Source of the DNA: Roseomonas sp.
GTDB taxonomy: Bacteria > Pseudomonadota > Alphaproteobacteria > Acetobacterales > Acetobacteraceae
Length of the DNA: 64,000 bases
Assembly (NCBI GenBank): GCA_020249265.1
Contig: JADCGA010000019.1
Location: forward strand, 156,081 to 220,080
Reading direction: 5' to 3'
Notes under the pieces: model-generated
Seen by the model: only the letters and a program-made list of their open reading frames with translations
Told to the model about the DNA's origin: nothing
Database searches by the model: none
Part shown: positions 36,933 to 46,382 of the stretch, piece by piece
How the letters are laid out: every line of letters starts with the position of its first letter
Numbering within the stretch: the stretch's first letter is position 1
Program-made: the position numbers and the translations under genes

Positions 36933-38410
36933 AGCAGCCGGGCCGCATTCCCCCCGCCCAGGCGGAGGTTGCGGCCTTCCTTGCCGGTTTGGCCGGCGCC
37001 GCGCCGATTGAGACCCACATCTCGGCGGTTTTCGTGGGGCGGGATACTGCCTGGAAGATGAAGAAAGCGGTCGCGCTGGGGTTTCTGGATTTCAGCACCT
37101 TGGAAGCGCGGGCACATTTCTGCCAGCGGGAATTGGAACTGAACCAGCCTGCCGCCCCGGGCATTTACCGCGATGTAGTGGCGATCACCCGCGCCCTGGA
37201 TGGAAGCCTACAGCAAGGCGGCGCTGGCGCGGTGGTGGAATGGGTGCTCCGCATGGCGCCGATCCCGGCTGGGGATTTCCTGGATGCGGTGGCGGCGCGT
37301 GGCGCGCTGACGCCAGAACTTCTGGATGGCTTGGGCGATTTGCTTTTCGCATTGCATCAAGCGGCGCCGCGCGTGATGGGGCTGGATGCCCCAGCGGCCA
37401 TGGTGGAAGTGCTTTCCGGCAATCTGCGCGCGGCCCGCGCGGCGGGTCTGCCAGAAGCCGCCATCGCCCCGCTTGCCGCGCAGTTTCAGGCAGCACTTGT
37501 GCGGAGCGCCCCCCTGCTGGCCGCCCGCGCGGCGGAAGGGCGCATCCGCCGCTGCCATGGCGATCTCCATTTGGGAAATCTCTGTCTGTGGCAGGGCAAG
37601 CCCACGCCCTTTGACGCGCTGGAATTCGATGAGGCTTTGGCGCGGATTGATACCGGCTATGATTTGGCCTTTCTGCTGATGGATCTGGACCAACAGGCGG
37701 GGCGCGCTGCGGCGAACCGTGTGCTCAACCGCTATTTGGCGCGCTCAGGCGATTACGGCGTGCTAGGCCTTTTGCCTCTGTGGCTTGGCCTGCGCGCCCT
37801 GGTGCGTGCGCATGTTGCTGCAGCGCGCGGGCGGGATGGGGGGGCGCTGCTCCGCGCCGCCGCTGCCTATCTGGCGCCGCCGCCGCCACGCCTGATCGCG
37901 GTCGGCGGGTTGCAAGGCACGGGCAAATCCACCCTGGCGCGCGGCCTGGCCCCCGCGCTTGGCCCCGCCCCGGGCGCCTTGCTGCTGCGATCTGATGAAC
38001 TCCGCAAGCGTCGCTTTAGCCTGGCGCCGGAAGAGCCTCTGCCGCCCGAGGCCTACACCGAGGCCGTAAGCATCGCCACACATGAAGAATTATTCATGAT
38101 TGCGGAAGCTACGCTGCGCCAGGGCCATGCGGTGGCGCTGGATGCGATGTTTTTGGACGAGCATTATCGGCTGAAGGCTGCCGAGATTGCTGCGCGCGTC
38201 GGCGTGCCATTTCAGGGCTTTTGGCTTGAAGCACCAATGGAAATCTTGAAATCCCGCATCCTCGCGCGGCGCGGCGATGCCTCTGACGCGACCATTGCTG
38301 TGCTGGAACGCGCGGCGCAAGCCGACCCCGGCCCGATTGATTGGGCGCGGCTGGATGCGGCGGGTGGTGTGCTTGCGGCGGCGCGCAAGGCCCTTGGCGT
38401 GGCGGGCTGA
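36929..38410 (+). CDS. Fused phosphotransferase-like and P-loop kinase protein
   Basis: 493 residues from a GTG that overlaps the pdxH stop. The first 300 residues resemble aminoglycoside phosphotransferase-fold proteins: [15 protein letters not shown] holds the catalytic Asp/Asn and [21 protein letters not shown] the metal-binding Asp region. The C-terminal 165 residues are a P-loop kinase with [16 protein letters not shown] near residue 328 and RSDELRKRR. Proteins with this two-domain layout are widespread but uncharacterised; the substrate is unknown. Antibiotic resistance should not be inferred. Tight coupling with pdxH could mean a vitamin- or stress-related small-molecule kinase, which is only a guess. 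Confidence 0.85.
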   Translation: MKQPGRIPPAQAEVAAFLAGLAGAAPIETHISAVFVGRDTAWKMKKAVALGFLDFSTLEARAHFCQRELELNQPAAPGIYRDVVAITRALDGSLQQGGAGAVVEWVLRMAPIPAGDFLDAVAARGALTPELLDGLGDLLFALHQAAPRVMGLDAPAAMVEVLSGNLRAARAAGLPEAAIAPLAAQFQAALVRSAPLLAARAAEGRIRRCHGDLHLGNLCLWQGKPTPFDALEFDEALARIDTGYDLAFLLMDLDQQAGRAAANRVLNRYLARSGDYGVLGLLPLWLGLRALVRAHVAAARGRDGGALLRAAAAYLAPPPPRLIAVGGLQGTGKSTLARGLAPALGPAPGALLLRSDELRKRRFSLAPEEPLPPEAYTEAVSIATHEELFMIAEATLRQGHAVALDAMFLDEHYRLKAAEIAARVGVPFQGFWLEAPMEILKSRILARRGDASDATIAVLERAAQADPGPIDWARLDAAGGVLAAARKALGVAG

Positions 38411-38480
38411 AATATGCGCTAATCCGACCCATATCTGGGATGTCGTAAAGAAGATCAAAACAACTAGAGGAGGCTTGGCC

Positions 38481-39359
38481 ATGGCCTATCGCCGTCTATT
38501 GTTGCCGCTGACTGGCACCGCTGCGGGTGAATCCGCACTCGGCACCGCGCTGATCGCCGCCCGCATCTGGGGTGCCCATGTGCATTGCCTGCATGTGCGC
38601 GTGGATGCGCGCGATGTCGCGCCGCTTGCTGGGGAAGGGCTTTCCGGCGCGATGATCGAGGAAATGATGGCCGCCACCGAACGCGAAAGCGGCGAACGCG
38701 CCGACCGTGTTAAGTCCCTGTTCCAGAAATTCACCGCCAATCTGGGCGATGTGACGCTGGCCGATAACCCCGATACCGCCGCGAAAACCGAAGGCCCCAC
38801 GCTGTCCTTCGAATCCATGGTGGGGCGTGAGGAAGATATCGTCGCGCAGCAATCGCGCCTTTATGACCTGGCCGTGGTACCGCACCCGGAAGCGGGTGAG
38901 GATGTCTCCAGCAGCGATGCCTTGCACGCCATCCTGTTCGATTCCGGGCGGCCCGTGCTGATTGCACCGCGCACGCCGCCGGCCGTGATCGGCACGCGGA
39001 TATGCGTGGCCTGGAATGGCACGGCGGAAAGCGCGGCAGCGGTCGCGGCAGCTTTGCCCTGGCTGCATCACGCCAAGGCGGTGCAAATTCTCTATGCCGA
39101 TGAATATCAACGGCGCGGGCCGAAGGCGGAAGGCATTCAGGCCTATCTCCGCTGGCATGGCATTGCCGCAGAATTGATGCCCTTCAAGCCGCAAACCCGC
39201 GATGTGGGCGCCGGGCTTTTGGGCGCAGTGCGTGATTTTGGCGCCGATATGCTTTCCATGGGCGCCTATAGCCATTCGCGCCTGCGGCAATTGATTCTGG
39301 GCGGTGTGACGCGCCATGTCCTGGAGAATGCGGAAATTCCCGTGCTGATGTGCAGGTGA
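38481..39359 (+). CDS. Tandem universal stress protein
   Basis: 292 residues from ATG 38481, with AGAGGAGGCTTGGCC as ribosome site. Two Usp folds: the first starts RRLLLPLTGTAAGESALGTAL, the second GTRICVAWNGTAESAAAVAAAL. The second keeps the nucleotide loop pattern GAYSHSRLRQLILGGVTRHVL. The first half lacks an obvious G-x2-G-x9-G loop and may be degenerate. The track start at 38277 reads antisense-like sequence over the previous gene. Its TGA stop touches the first base of repeat copy B. Confidence 0.88.
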   Translation: MAYRRLLLPLTGTAAGESALGTALIAARIWGAHVHCLHVRVDARDVAPLAGEGLSGAMIEEMMAATERESGERADRVKSLFQKFTANLGDVTLADNPDTAAKTEGPTLSFESMVGREEDIVAQQSRLYDLAVVPHPEAGEDVSSSDALHAILFDSGRPVLIAPRTPPAVIGTRICVAWNGTAESAAAVAAALPWLHHAKAVQILYADEYQRRGPKAEGIQAYLRWHGIAAELMPFKPQTRDVGAGLLGAVRDFGADMLSMGAYSHSRLRQLILGGVTRHVLENAEIPVLMCR

Positions 39360-39416
39360 GCATTTTCAAGCCAAGTGGAATCACTTGGCGACTCGGAAAA
39401 TGCGACCAAACAAAGG
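39360..39416 (+). repeat. Family-1 palindromic repeat, copy B (hairpin 1 only)
   Basis: 39360-39403 repeats the 44-nt hairpin GCATTTTCAAGCCAAGTG, loop GAAT, CACTTGGCGACTCGGAAAATGC, followed by GACCAAACAAAGG as in copy A. The second hairpin is absent. It begins immediately after the stop codon of the stress-protein gene and lies before the pirin gene. Confidence 0.9.
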
Positions 39417-39513
39417 TTCGGCGCATATCAGTCTTGCGCGGGCGGTATGGCGCCGCCCGCAGTCTGCCCCCATATAGTGTGGCAAGGCCACAAGCGGCCA
39501 TTCGGAAAAAGCC

Positions 39514-40224
39514 ATGATCGAACTCCGTTCCTTTGAAAGCCTGGGCAAGGCCAATCTTGGTTGGCTCAATGCCAATCACCATTTCTCCTTCGGGCATTAC
39601 CGCGATGCGCAGCGCATGAATTGGGGGCGGCTGCGCGTTTGGAATGATGATGAAATCGCGCCGGGCAAGGGGTTTGACCCGCATCCGCATCGCGATATGG
39701 AAATCATCACCTATGTCCGGCAGGGGGCGATCACCCATAAGGACAGCATGGGTAATGAAGGCCGCACCGAAGCCGGCGATGTGCAGGTGATGAGTGCCGG
39801 CACCGGCGTGGTGCATTCGGAATTCAATTTGGAACCTGGTGTCACCACGCTGTTTCAGATTTGGATCATGCCGGACCGCACCGGCCTGCCGCCTTCCTGG
39901 GGGGCGAAGCAATTCCCCAAGGAAAAGCGCGAGGCGGGGTTTGAGGTTTTGGCATCAGGCCGACTGGCCGATGCGTCATCGGGCGCGCTTGGCATCAATG
40001 TGGATGGCGCGGTGATGGCGGCCACACTCGCCAAGGGGCAAAGCCTGACGCAACCCTTGGCCGAAGGCCGCGCGGCCTATCTGGTGCTGGCGCGTGGTGC
40101 GGCGCAGGTGAATGGCGTGGAAGCGCGCGCCCGCGATGGTCTTGCCATCCGTGCAGAGCCCGCCATTACCATCACCGCCAGCGAAGATGCTGAATTGGTG
40201 ATGGTGGAAGTGGCGGATAGCTGA
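39514..40224 (+). CDS. Pirin-family protein
   Basis: 236 residues, bicupin. The metal-binding residues of pirin/YhhW are visible in FDPHPHRDMEIITYVRQG (two His) and SAGTGVVHSEFN (His and Glu). Some members oxidise quercetin; others bind regulators. The N-terminal NHHFSFGHYRDAQRMNWG is also strongly conserved in the family. It stands alone between repeat B and a small lipoprotein gene that runs the other way. Confidence 0.93.
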   Translation: MIELRSFESLGKANLGWLNANHHFSFGHYRDAQRMNWGRLRVWNDDEIAPGKGFDPHPHRDMEIITYVRQGAITHKDSMGNEGRTEAGDVQVMSAGTGVVHSEFNLEPGVTTLFQIWIMPDRTGLPPSWGAKQFPKEKREAGFEVLASGRLADASSGALGINVDGAVMAATLAKGQSLTQPLAEGRAAYLVLARGAAQVNGVEARARDGLAIRAEPAITITASEDAELVMVEVADS

Positions 40225-40230
40225 TCCGCA

Positions 40231-40488
40231 TTACCATTTCTTCCAGATCGGCCGATGTGAAAACATCGGCCGATGGTCGGAATGGCGATGGTGCCGATAA
40301 TGCCGCGGCGGTTCCCAGGCCCGGTAACTGTGGCGATAGTGCCGGTGGGCATGGCCGCCATAGGGCGCATAGCCATAGCCGCCATAACCATAGCCATAGG
40401 AAGGGCTGTAATGGCCACCGCTGGCCAGGCAACCGCCCAGCGTCAGCAATAACAGCAGCATGGAAAGCGGTAAGGTGATTAGACGCAT
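40231..40488 (-). CDS. Small Tyr/Gly/His-rich lipoprotein
   Basis: 85 residues from ATG 40488. A lipoprotein signal MRLITLPLSMLLLLLTLGGC gives a lipobox with the acylated Cys at residue 20. The mature part is low-complexity: Tyr/Gly repeats (YGYGYGGYGYAPYGGHAH) followed by a His/Arg-rich stretch (RHYRHHRHSDHRP). No known domain. The histidines could bind metal. It is convergent with the pirin gene, 6 bases apart. Confidence 0.7.
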   Translation of the reverse strand: MRLITLPLSMLLLLLTLGGCLASGGHYSPSYGYGYGGYGYAPYGGHAHRHYRHSYRAWEPPRHYRHHRHSDHRPMFSHRPIWKKW

Positions 40489-40587
40489 CTGACACCCCCT
40501 TTGATCCATCTGGGATCAAGGGAATGTCACCATGGCTCCATGTCCACCACTGGGCGGAATCAGGGCATTTTCAGGATGAGCGCCTGA

Positions 40588-41004
40588 TCAGCGCCGCAGT
40601 TCCACCGCACATTGCCGCTTGAAATCACGATCATCCAGCATCCAATCCTGGGTGCCGGTGAAGCGCGCCTGTCCATCCGCGCCAAGCTTGCCTTCATAGC
40701 GCGCGCGATAATGAAAGCCGCGCCCGGAAGCACCGCCTTGCAGCAATAGCGTGCCATCGGCGGCGACGCGGCCTTCTCCACGTTCCCAAGCACCCGTCCG
40801 CGCACCAGAGGCGGAGAGCACCGGGCGTTCATATTTCGCCACCGCGCCTTCCACCCGTATCGTGAATGGCGCGGCCAGCGGCGCTTGCGTGATGCCTTCC
40901 ACGGCATCACAAGTCAGCCTTCCTTGCCAAACGCCATTGAAGCCTTGCGCCGCCAGAGGGCTGGCAGCGCACAGCATCGCGGCAAGGAACAGAAAGCGGA
41001 TCAC
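40588..41004 (-). CDS. Secreted protein of unknown function
   Basis: 138 residues from GTG 41004, which overlaps the ilvD stop as GTGA; the track start at 41019 would overlap more. Signal peptide [20 protein letters not shown]. The mature part ([15 protein letters not shown] … [22 protein letters not shown]) is a short beta-rich domain with two cysteines that could pair. I know similar small periplasmic proteins in related bacteria but no function. Coupling to ilvD is probably incidental. Confidence 0.75.
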   Translation of the reverse strand: MIRFLFLAAMLCAASPLAAQGFNGVWQGRLTCDAVEGITQAPLAAPFTIRVEGAVAKYERPVLSASGARTGAWERGEGRVAADGTLLLQGGASGRGFHYRARYEGKLGADGQARFTGTQDWMLDDRDFKRQCAVELRR

Positions 41005-42719
41005 TGATCCGCGTAGCAATGGGTCTCAGCCCCGCCACCCGGATGGGTCACGGCGCCCAAATAGGCAGGCCCCACGAGTTGCGCGTATTTCCAGAGCACG
41101 CCGGAATTGTAATCGGTCTCGCGCGGCTTCCATTCGGCGCGGCGCTTGGCCAATTCTTCATCCGACAGCGCCACATCAATGGTGCCCTTGCCGGCATCAA
41201 TGATGATCTTGTCGCCATCGCGCAGCAGCGCAATCGGCCCGCCCACCGCCGCTTCCGGCCCGACATGGCCGATGCAGAAGCCGCGTGTCGCACCCGAAAA
41301 ACGCCCATCGGTGATCAGCGCCACCTTATCCCCCATGCCCTGGCCATAAATCGCCGAGGTGGTGGAGAGCATCTCGCGCATGCCAGGCCCACCCTTCGGG
41401 CCTTCATAGCGCACGATGATCACATCGCCCGGCTTATAGGCGCGCATTTCCACGGCCTTGAAGGCATCTTCTTCGCAATCGAAGCAAAGTGCGGTGCCTT
41501 CGAAGCGTAGCTTTTCCATGCCGGCGATTTTTACAATGGCGCCCTCAGGGGCCAGATTGCCATGCAAGGAGACAACGCCGCCAATCGGGCTGATCGGATC
41601 AGAGCAGGGGCGCACCACATCCTGATCCTTCGGCACGATCACCTCGCGGTGATTTTCGGCAATGGTCTTGCCGGTGACGGTCATGCAATCGCCCTTCACA
41701 TAGCCGCCATCAATCAACGCCTTGATGATGATGGGCACGCCACCAATGCGATGCACATCGGCGGCCACATAACGCCCACCGGGCTTGAGGTCCGCGATAT
41801 GCGGGGTCTTGCGCATGATCTCCGCCACATCCTGCAACGTAAAGCGTATGCCGGCTTCATGCGCCATGGCGGGCAGATGGAGCGCGGCATTCGTCGAACC
41901 ACCCGTCGCGCCCACAATCGCCGCGGCGTTATGCAATGAATCCAGCGTCACGATATCGCGCGGGCGGATATTGCGGCGGATCAGTTCCACCACGGCGCGC
42001 CCCGATTCAATAGCCCAACGGTCGCGGTCTTCATCCGGCGCCGGGGCGCCAGCCGAAAACGGCAGCGCAAGCCCGATCATTTCCGAAACGCAGGCCATGG
42101 TATTGGCGGTGAATTGGCCGCCGCAAGCGCCCGCGCCGGGGCAGGCATGGCGTTCCAGCTCATCCAATTCCTCGTCAGACATGCCGCCCGCGGCATGCTT
42201 GCCCACCGCTTCAAACACATCCAGCACCGTCACGTCCTGGCCATGATGCTTGCCCGGCATGATGGACCCGCCATACATGAAGACAGACGGCACATTCAGC
42301 CGAATCATGGACATCATAACGCCTGGCAGGGATTTGTCGCAGCCGGCAATGCCGACCAGCGCATCATAGCAATGCCCGCGCATGGTCAGTTCAATGGAAT
42401 CCGCGATGGTATCGCGCGACGCGAGTGAGGATTTCATGGATTGATGGCCCATCGCGATGCCATCGGTCACGGTGATGGTAGTGAATTCGCGTGGTGTGGC
42501 GCCGGCTTCCTTCACGCCAATCTTGGCCGCCTGCGCCTGGCGCGACAGGGCGATATTGCAGGGTGCCGCTTCATTCCAGCAGGAAGCGACGCCGACCAAC
42601 GGCTGAGTGATTTCCTCAGTCGTCAGGCCCATCGCGTAGTAATAGGAACGATGCGGCGCACGTTCCGGCCCCATGGTGGTGTGCCGGCTCGGCAGCTTTG
42701 ACTTGTCCCATTTTGTCAT
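41001..42719 (-). CDS. ilvD: Dihydroxy-acid dehydratase
   Basis: 572 residues. It dehydrates dihydroxy-acids to 2-keto acids in valine, leucine and isoleucine synthesis. The iron-sulfur cysteines lie in [34 protein letters not shown] and [16 protein letters not shown], and the end shows [14 protein letters not shown]. Length and motifs are normal for IlvD; sugar-acid dehydratases of the same family are less likely because of the AA-type motif context. The closest pathway partner in the window would be the acetolactate-synthase-like enzyme, but that lies 30 kb away. Confidence 0.93.
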   Translation of the reverse strand: MTKWDKSKLPSRHTTMGPERAPHRSYYYAMGLTTEEITQPLVGVASCWNEAAPCNIALSRQAQAAKIGVKEAGATPREFTTITVTDGIAMGHQSMKSSLASRDTIADSIELTMRGHCYDALVGIAGCDKSLPGVMMSMIRLNVPSVFMYGGSIMPGKHHGQDVTVLDVFEAVGKHAAGGMSDEELDELERHACPGAGACGGQFTANTMACVSEMIGLALPFSAGAPAPDEDRDRWAIESGRAVVELIRRNIRPRDIVTLDSLHNAAAIVGATGGSTNAALHLPAMAHEAGIRFTLQDVAEIMRKTPHIADLKPGGRYVAADVHRIGGVPIIIKALIDGGYVKGDCMTVTGKTIAENHREVIVPKDQDVVRPCSDPISPIGGVVSLHGNLAPEGAIVKIAGMEKLRFEGTALCFDCEEDAFKAVEMRAYKPGDVIIVRYEGPKGGPGMREMLSTTSAIYGQGMGDKVALITDGRFSGATRGFCIGHVGPEAAVGGPIALLRDGDKIIIDAGKGTIDVALSDEELAKRRAEWKPRETDYNSGVLWKYAQLVGPAYLGAVTHPGGGAETHCYADQ

Positions 42720-42753
42720 CGTGACTTTCCTCCTGAAACAATGGCTAATTCAC

Positions 42754-42942
42754 TTAGCCAATCGCGTATAAAAAACCTACACCGACCGCGAGCCCGATCA
42801 AGGCTGCGATGAATTGCGCCACTGCGCGGCTCAGCGGGGCACCACCCAAATTGAGCCGCGCCAAGCCATTCGTCAGCACCACCGTCACGCCCACAAAAAG
42901 CGTGATGGCGGCGAATAGGTTGAGCGTGCCCCCCTCGAACAC
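42754..42942 (-). CDS. Small two-helix membrane protein
   Basis: 62 residues with two hydrophobic segments, NLFAAITLFVGVTVVLTNG and AQFIAALIGLAVGVGFLYAIG. It begins 3 bases after the valS stop, so it is likely co-transcribed with valS. Unknown function; I give moderate confidence because the ORF is short but its position, start and hydrophobicity are convincing. Confidence 0.6.
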   Translation of the reverse strand: MFEGGTLNLFAAITLFVGVTVVLTNGLARLNLGGAPLSRAVAQFIAALIGLAVGVGFLYAIG

Positions 42943-42945
42943 GCG

Positions 42946-45648
42946 CTAATCCGCAATCCGCGCCAAAGCCGCATCAAGCCGCGCGATTTCCGCCTGCCAA
43001 GCGGCCAGCCTTTCGCGGTTTTCTTCCACAATTTCGACTGGCGCGCGGGAGACGAAAGCCTCACTCCCAAGCTTGGCTTCAACCTTTTGCACTTCACCTT
43101 CGATGCGCGTGCGTTCCTTGGCAAGGCGGGCGCGTTCCGCGGCGAAGTCAATTACATCGGCCAAGGGCAGCATCAGCGTGGTTTCATCCAGCACGGCTTG
43201 GACAACGCCCTTGGGCGGTTCGCCGCTCAGGGCGCGGATTTCGCTCGCGCGGCCCATGCGATGAATGGCATCGGCCCAGCGTTCGGCGCGCGCCAGGCTC
43301 TCGGGCCGGGCGCCCGTCATCAGCAGTGGCACGGTGATGGAAGGGGCGACATTCATTTCCGACCGCACGGTGCGGATTTCGGAAATCAGCCGCACCACCC
43401 AATCCAATTCCGCGCGCGCCGCTGCGGCATCGGCAACCGGCATGGCTTCCGGCCAGGCGGTGCGGATCAGGCTGCCCTCAGTGCCATAGCCCATGCGGTG
43501 CCATAGCTCCTCAGTGATGAAGGGCATGACGGGGTGCAGCATGCGCAGGATCACGCCCAGCACATGCGCCGCTGTCGCCTTCACTTCGTCCATATCCGCC
43601 CCATCCGGGCCGTTCAGCACGGGCTTGGCGAATTCCAGGAACCAGTCGCAGAAATCATTCCAGGCGAAGCGATAACAGGCCTTGGCGTAATCATCGAAAC
43701 GGAAGCCTTCCAACGCGGCATTCGCCTCGGCCAGCGCCGTATTGGTTGTATCCAAAATCCAGCGCGACAGTGGAAGCTTGGCAGAGGCGGGATCGAACCC
43801 CGCCACCGGCGCAATGCCGTTCATTTCGCAGAACCGCGCCGCATTCCAGATTTTGGTCGCGAAGGACCGATAGCTTTCCACCCGCTGCCGGCCGAGCTTG
43901 ATATCGCGTCCCGGTGAGGCCAACGCACAAAGCGTGAAGCGCATCGCATCCGCGCCATAGGCGTCCAGCAATTCCAAAGGATCAATGCCGTTGCCGCGCG
44001 ATTTGGACATTTTCTGCCCCTTTTCATCGCGCACCAACCCATGGATGCAAATGGTCTTGAAGGGAACCCGCCCATCCATGAAATGAATACCCATCATCAT
44101 CATCCGGGCGACCCAGAAAAAGATGATATCCGATCCCGTGACCAAAACATCGCCGGGATAGTATTTCGCGAGTTCCGGTGTCTTTTCCGGCCAGCCAATG
44201 GTGGAAAAGGGCCAAAGCGCACTGGAAAACCAGGTATCCAACACATCCTCATCGCGCGTTAGCGCTACATCGCGCCCGAAATGCGCCCGCGCGGCAGCCA
44301 GCGCCTCGGCTTCAGTATGCGCGACGAAAACCTCACCATCCTGCGCATACCAGGCAGGGATTTGATGGCCCCACCAAAGCTGGCGGGAAATGCACCAGGG
44401 CTGGATATCGCGCATCCAGGCAAAGAAGGTGTTTTCGAATTGCTTGGGGGAAAACACGGTCTGGCCAGATTCCACCGCACGGATGGCGGGGGCAGCGAGC
44501 GTCTTGGCATCCACATACCATTGTATCGTCAGGCGCGGTTCAATCGGCACCGCTGAACGCTCACTATGCGGCACCATATGGGTATGGGGTTCGATCTTCT
44601 CGACCAGCTCCAATTCCTCAAGCCGTGCCACAATCGCCTTGCGCGCCGCGAAGCGATCCTGCCCCGTAAGCCCGCGCACAAATTCGTGATCGGCAATGCC
44701 ATCAGCGGCAGCGAAATGCGCGCTGATTTCTTCCAGCATCACACGCCCTTCGGCATCCAGCACGGATGGCATGGGCAGGTCATGGCGCCGCCCAACTTCA
44801 AAATCATTGAAGTCATGCGCCGGCGTAATCTTGACAGCGCCGGAGCCCTTTTCGGGATCGGAATACTCATCCGCCACCACGGGAATGGTGCGGCCCAAAA
44901 GCGGCAGGATCACGCGCTTGCCGATCAAATCCTTGAAGCGCGCATCTTCGGGATGCACCGCAACAGCGGTATCGCCCAGCATGGTCTCTGGCCGCGTTGT
45001 CGCCACCACCAGGAAGCGCCCCGGCGCGCCTTCCACTGGATAGCGCAGATGCCAGAGATTACCCTTCACTTCCTTGCTTTCGACTTCTAGATCGGAAATC
45101 GCGGTCTGAAACTTCGGGTCCCAATTCACCAGGCGTCGGTCGCGATAAATCAGGCCCTGGCGGTGCAGCGTCACGAACACTTCGCGAACTGCGGCTGAAA
45201 GCCCTTCATCCATCGTGAAGCGTTCACGCGGCCAATCGAGCGATGCACCAAGCCGGCGCAATTGCCGCGTAATGGTGCCGCCCGATTCTGCCTTCCATTC
45301 CCACACGCGCTTCAGAAAAGCCTCGCGCCCAATGCTGCGGCGGTCTGGTTGCTTTTGTTCCGCCAATAGGCGTTCCACCACCATTTGCGTCGCAATGCCG
45401 GCATGGTCCGTGCCGGGCTGCCACAGCGCATCGCGCCCCTGCATGCGCCGCCAGCGGATCAGCACATCCTGCAAGGTATTATCCAGCGCATGGCCGATAT
45501 GTAGGCTGCCCGTGACATTGGGCGGCGGAATCATGATGGTGAAGGGGCGGGCTGTGCTTTCCGGGCGGGCGGAAAAAGCGCCTGAAGCCTCCCAGCCTGC
45601 ATAGAGGCGGGGTTCAATCGCGGCGGGGTCGAAAACCTTGTCGAGCAT
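42946..45648 (-). CDS. valS: Valyl-tRNA synthetase
   Basis: 900 residues. Class I signatures: PPPNVTGSLHIGHALDNT (HIGH) near residue 45 and GQKMSKSRGNGIDPLEL (KMSKS) near residue 545. The valine editing domain lies between, and a C-terminal coiled coil (ERARLAKERTRIEGEVQKVE) is present. It charges tRNA-Val and proofreads threonine. The gene order with popZ, tolC and pcm-like upstream on the same strand is typical for alphaproteobacteria. Confidence 0.97.
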   Translation of the reverse strand: MLDKVFDPAAIEPRLYAGWEASGAFSARPESTARPFTIMIPPPNVTGSLHIGHALDNTLQDVLIRWRRMQGRDALWQPGTDHAGIATQMVVERLLAEQKQPDRRSIGREAFLKRVWEWKAESGGTITRQLRRLGASLDWPRERFTMDEGLSAAVREVFVTLHRQGLIYRDRRLVNWDPKFQTAISDLEVESKEVKGNLWHLRYPVEGAPGRFLVVATTRPETMLGDTAVAVHPEDARFKDLIGKRVILPLLGRTIPVVADEYSDPEKGSGAVKITPAHDFNDFEVGRRHDLPMPSVLDAEGRVMLEEISAHFAAADGIADHEFVRGLTGQDRFAARKAIVARLEELELVEKIEPHTHMVPHSERSAVPIEPRLTIQWYVDAKTLAAPAIRAVESGQTVFSPKQFENTFFAWMRDIQPWCISRQLWWGHQIPAWYAQDGEVFVAHTEAEALAAARAHFGRDVALTRDEDVLDTWFSSALWPFSTIGWPEKTPELAKYYPGDVLVTGSDIIFFWVARMMMMGIHFMDGRVPFKTICIHGLVRDEKGQKMSKSRGNGIDPLELLDAYGADAMRFTLCALASPGRDIKLGRQRVESYRSFATKIWNAARFCEMNGIAPVAGFDPASAKLPLSRWILDTTNTALAEANAALEGFRFDDYAKACYRFAWNDFCDWFLEFAKPVLNGPDGADMDEVKATAAHVLGVILRMLHPVMPFITEELWHRMGYGTEGSLIRTAWPEAMPVADAAAARAELDWVVRLISEIRTVRSEMNVAPSITVPLLMTGARPESLARAERWADAIHRMGRASEIRALSGEPPKGVVQAVLDETTLMLPLADVIDFAAERARLAKERTRIEGEVQKVEAKLGSEAFVSRAPVEIVEENRERLAAWQAEIARLDAALARIAD

Positions 45649-45821
45649 GGCGCCTCCCTTCCCCGCCCCAGGGCGTTACGTCAAGGGCAGGGCGCATGGA
45701 GTGGGGCATCACGCGCTGAAAACCTTTTGGGTTTGGGATTCGGCGTCTTTTTTGGCGACCAAATGGCGTTGAGGGTCGGGTTCGGCGGCGGGATGAGGAG
45801 CGCCCGTGAAGGCGCCAATCC

Positions 45822-46382
45822 TCAAGGCAAGGCGCGGTTGACGACCCGTTCGATTTCCGCGCGCACCAGACGCTCTACCAAGGGCGGCAAATGGGCATCC
45901 AGCCAATCCTTGAGGATGGGGCGGATTTCTTCGCGCACCACATCTTCAATGCTCGGCCCGCCGCGATAGACCTGAGCCCCCCGCTCGGAGCTCACGGCGC
46001 GCAGCAATGACCCAACCGAGGCTGCGGCTGCGGCTGCGGCGGCCGGGGTAACAAGGCTTGAGGCATCATCCATGCCCATGCGTGGGGGTGATGCGGCCCG
46101 GGTCGGCGGCGTCACGAGCATATCCTGGGTCAATTCAATCGGCTCCGGTCCGGACCGCGCAGCGAGTGGCGCTGGCGCCATCGGCGGGGGTGCCAAGTTG
46201 GGCGCAGCCGTCCTGGGTGGCGGTGGCGCCTCGGTTGCTGGCGCTTCCTGCGCAGCACCACCTGCCCCCTCTGTCGCCTGGCCCGCCGCCTCATCCTCAT
46301 TCAGGATGCGCCGAATGGACGCCAGGATATCATCCATGGATTGATCCTGTCCCCCGGCGGGGGGCGGGGCAGTACTGCTCAT
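45822..46382 (-). CDS. popZ: PopZ-like polar organising protein (DUF2497)
   Basis: 186 residues. The N-terminal SMDDILASIRRILNED helix and the C-terminal SIEDVVREEIRPILKDWLDAHLPPLVERLVRAEI are the two conserved parts of PopZ. The middle is acidic/proline-rich and disordered (Pro, Ala repeats), as expected for the polymerising polar matrix that anchors ParB and cell-cycle factors in Caulobacter. The start overlaps the tolC stop by 4 bases. Confidence 0.88.
   Translation of the reverse strand: MSSTAPPPAGGQDQSMDDILASIRRILNEDEAAGQATEGAGGAAQEAPATEAPPPPRTAAPNLAPPPMAPAPLAARSGPEPIELTQDMLVTPPTRAASPPRMGMDDASSLVTPAAAAAAAASVGSLLRAVSSERGAQVYRGGPSIEDVVREEIRPILKDWLDAHLPPLVERLVRAEIERVVNRALP

Noticed and set aside
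36929-38410. Aminoglycoside resistance gene
   Set aside because: The phosphotransferase fold is shared with many housekeeping kinases, and the fusion with a P-loop kinase is not a known resistance enzyme.
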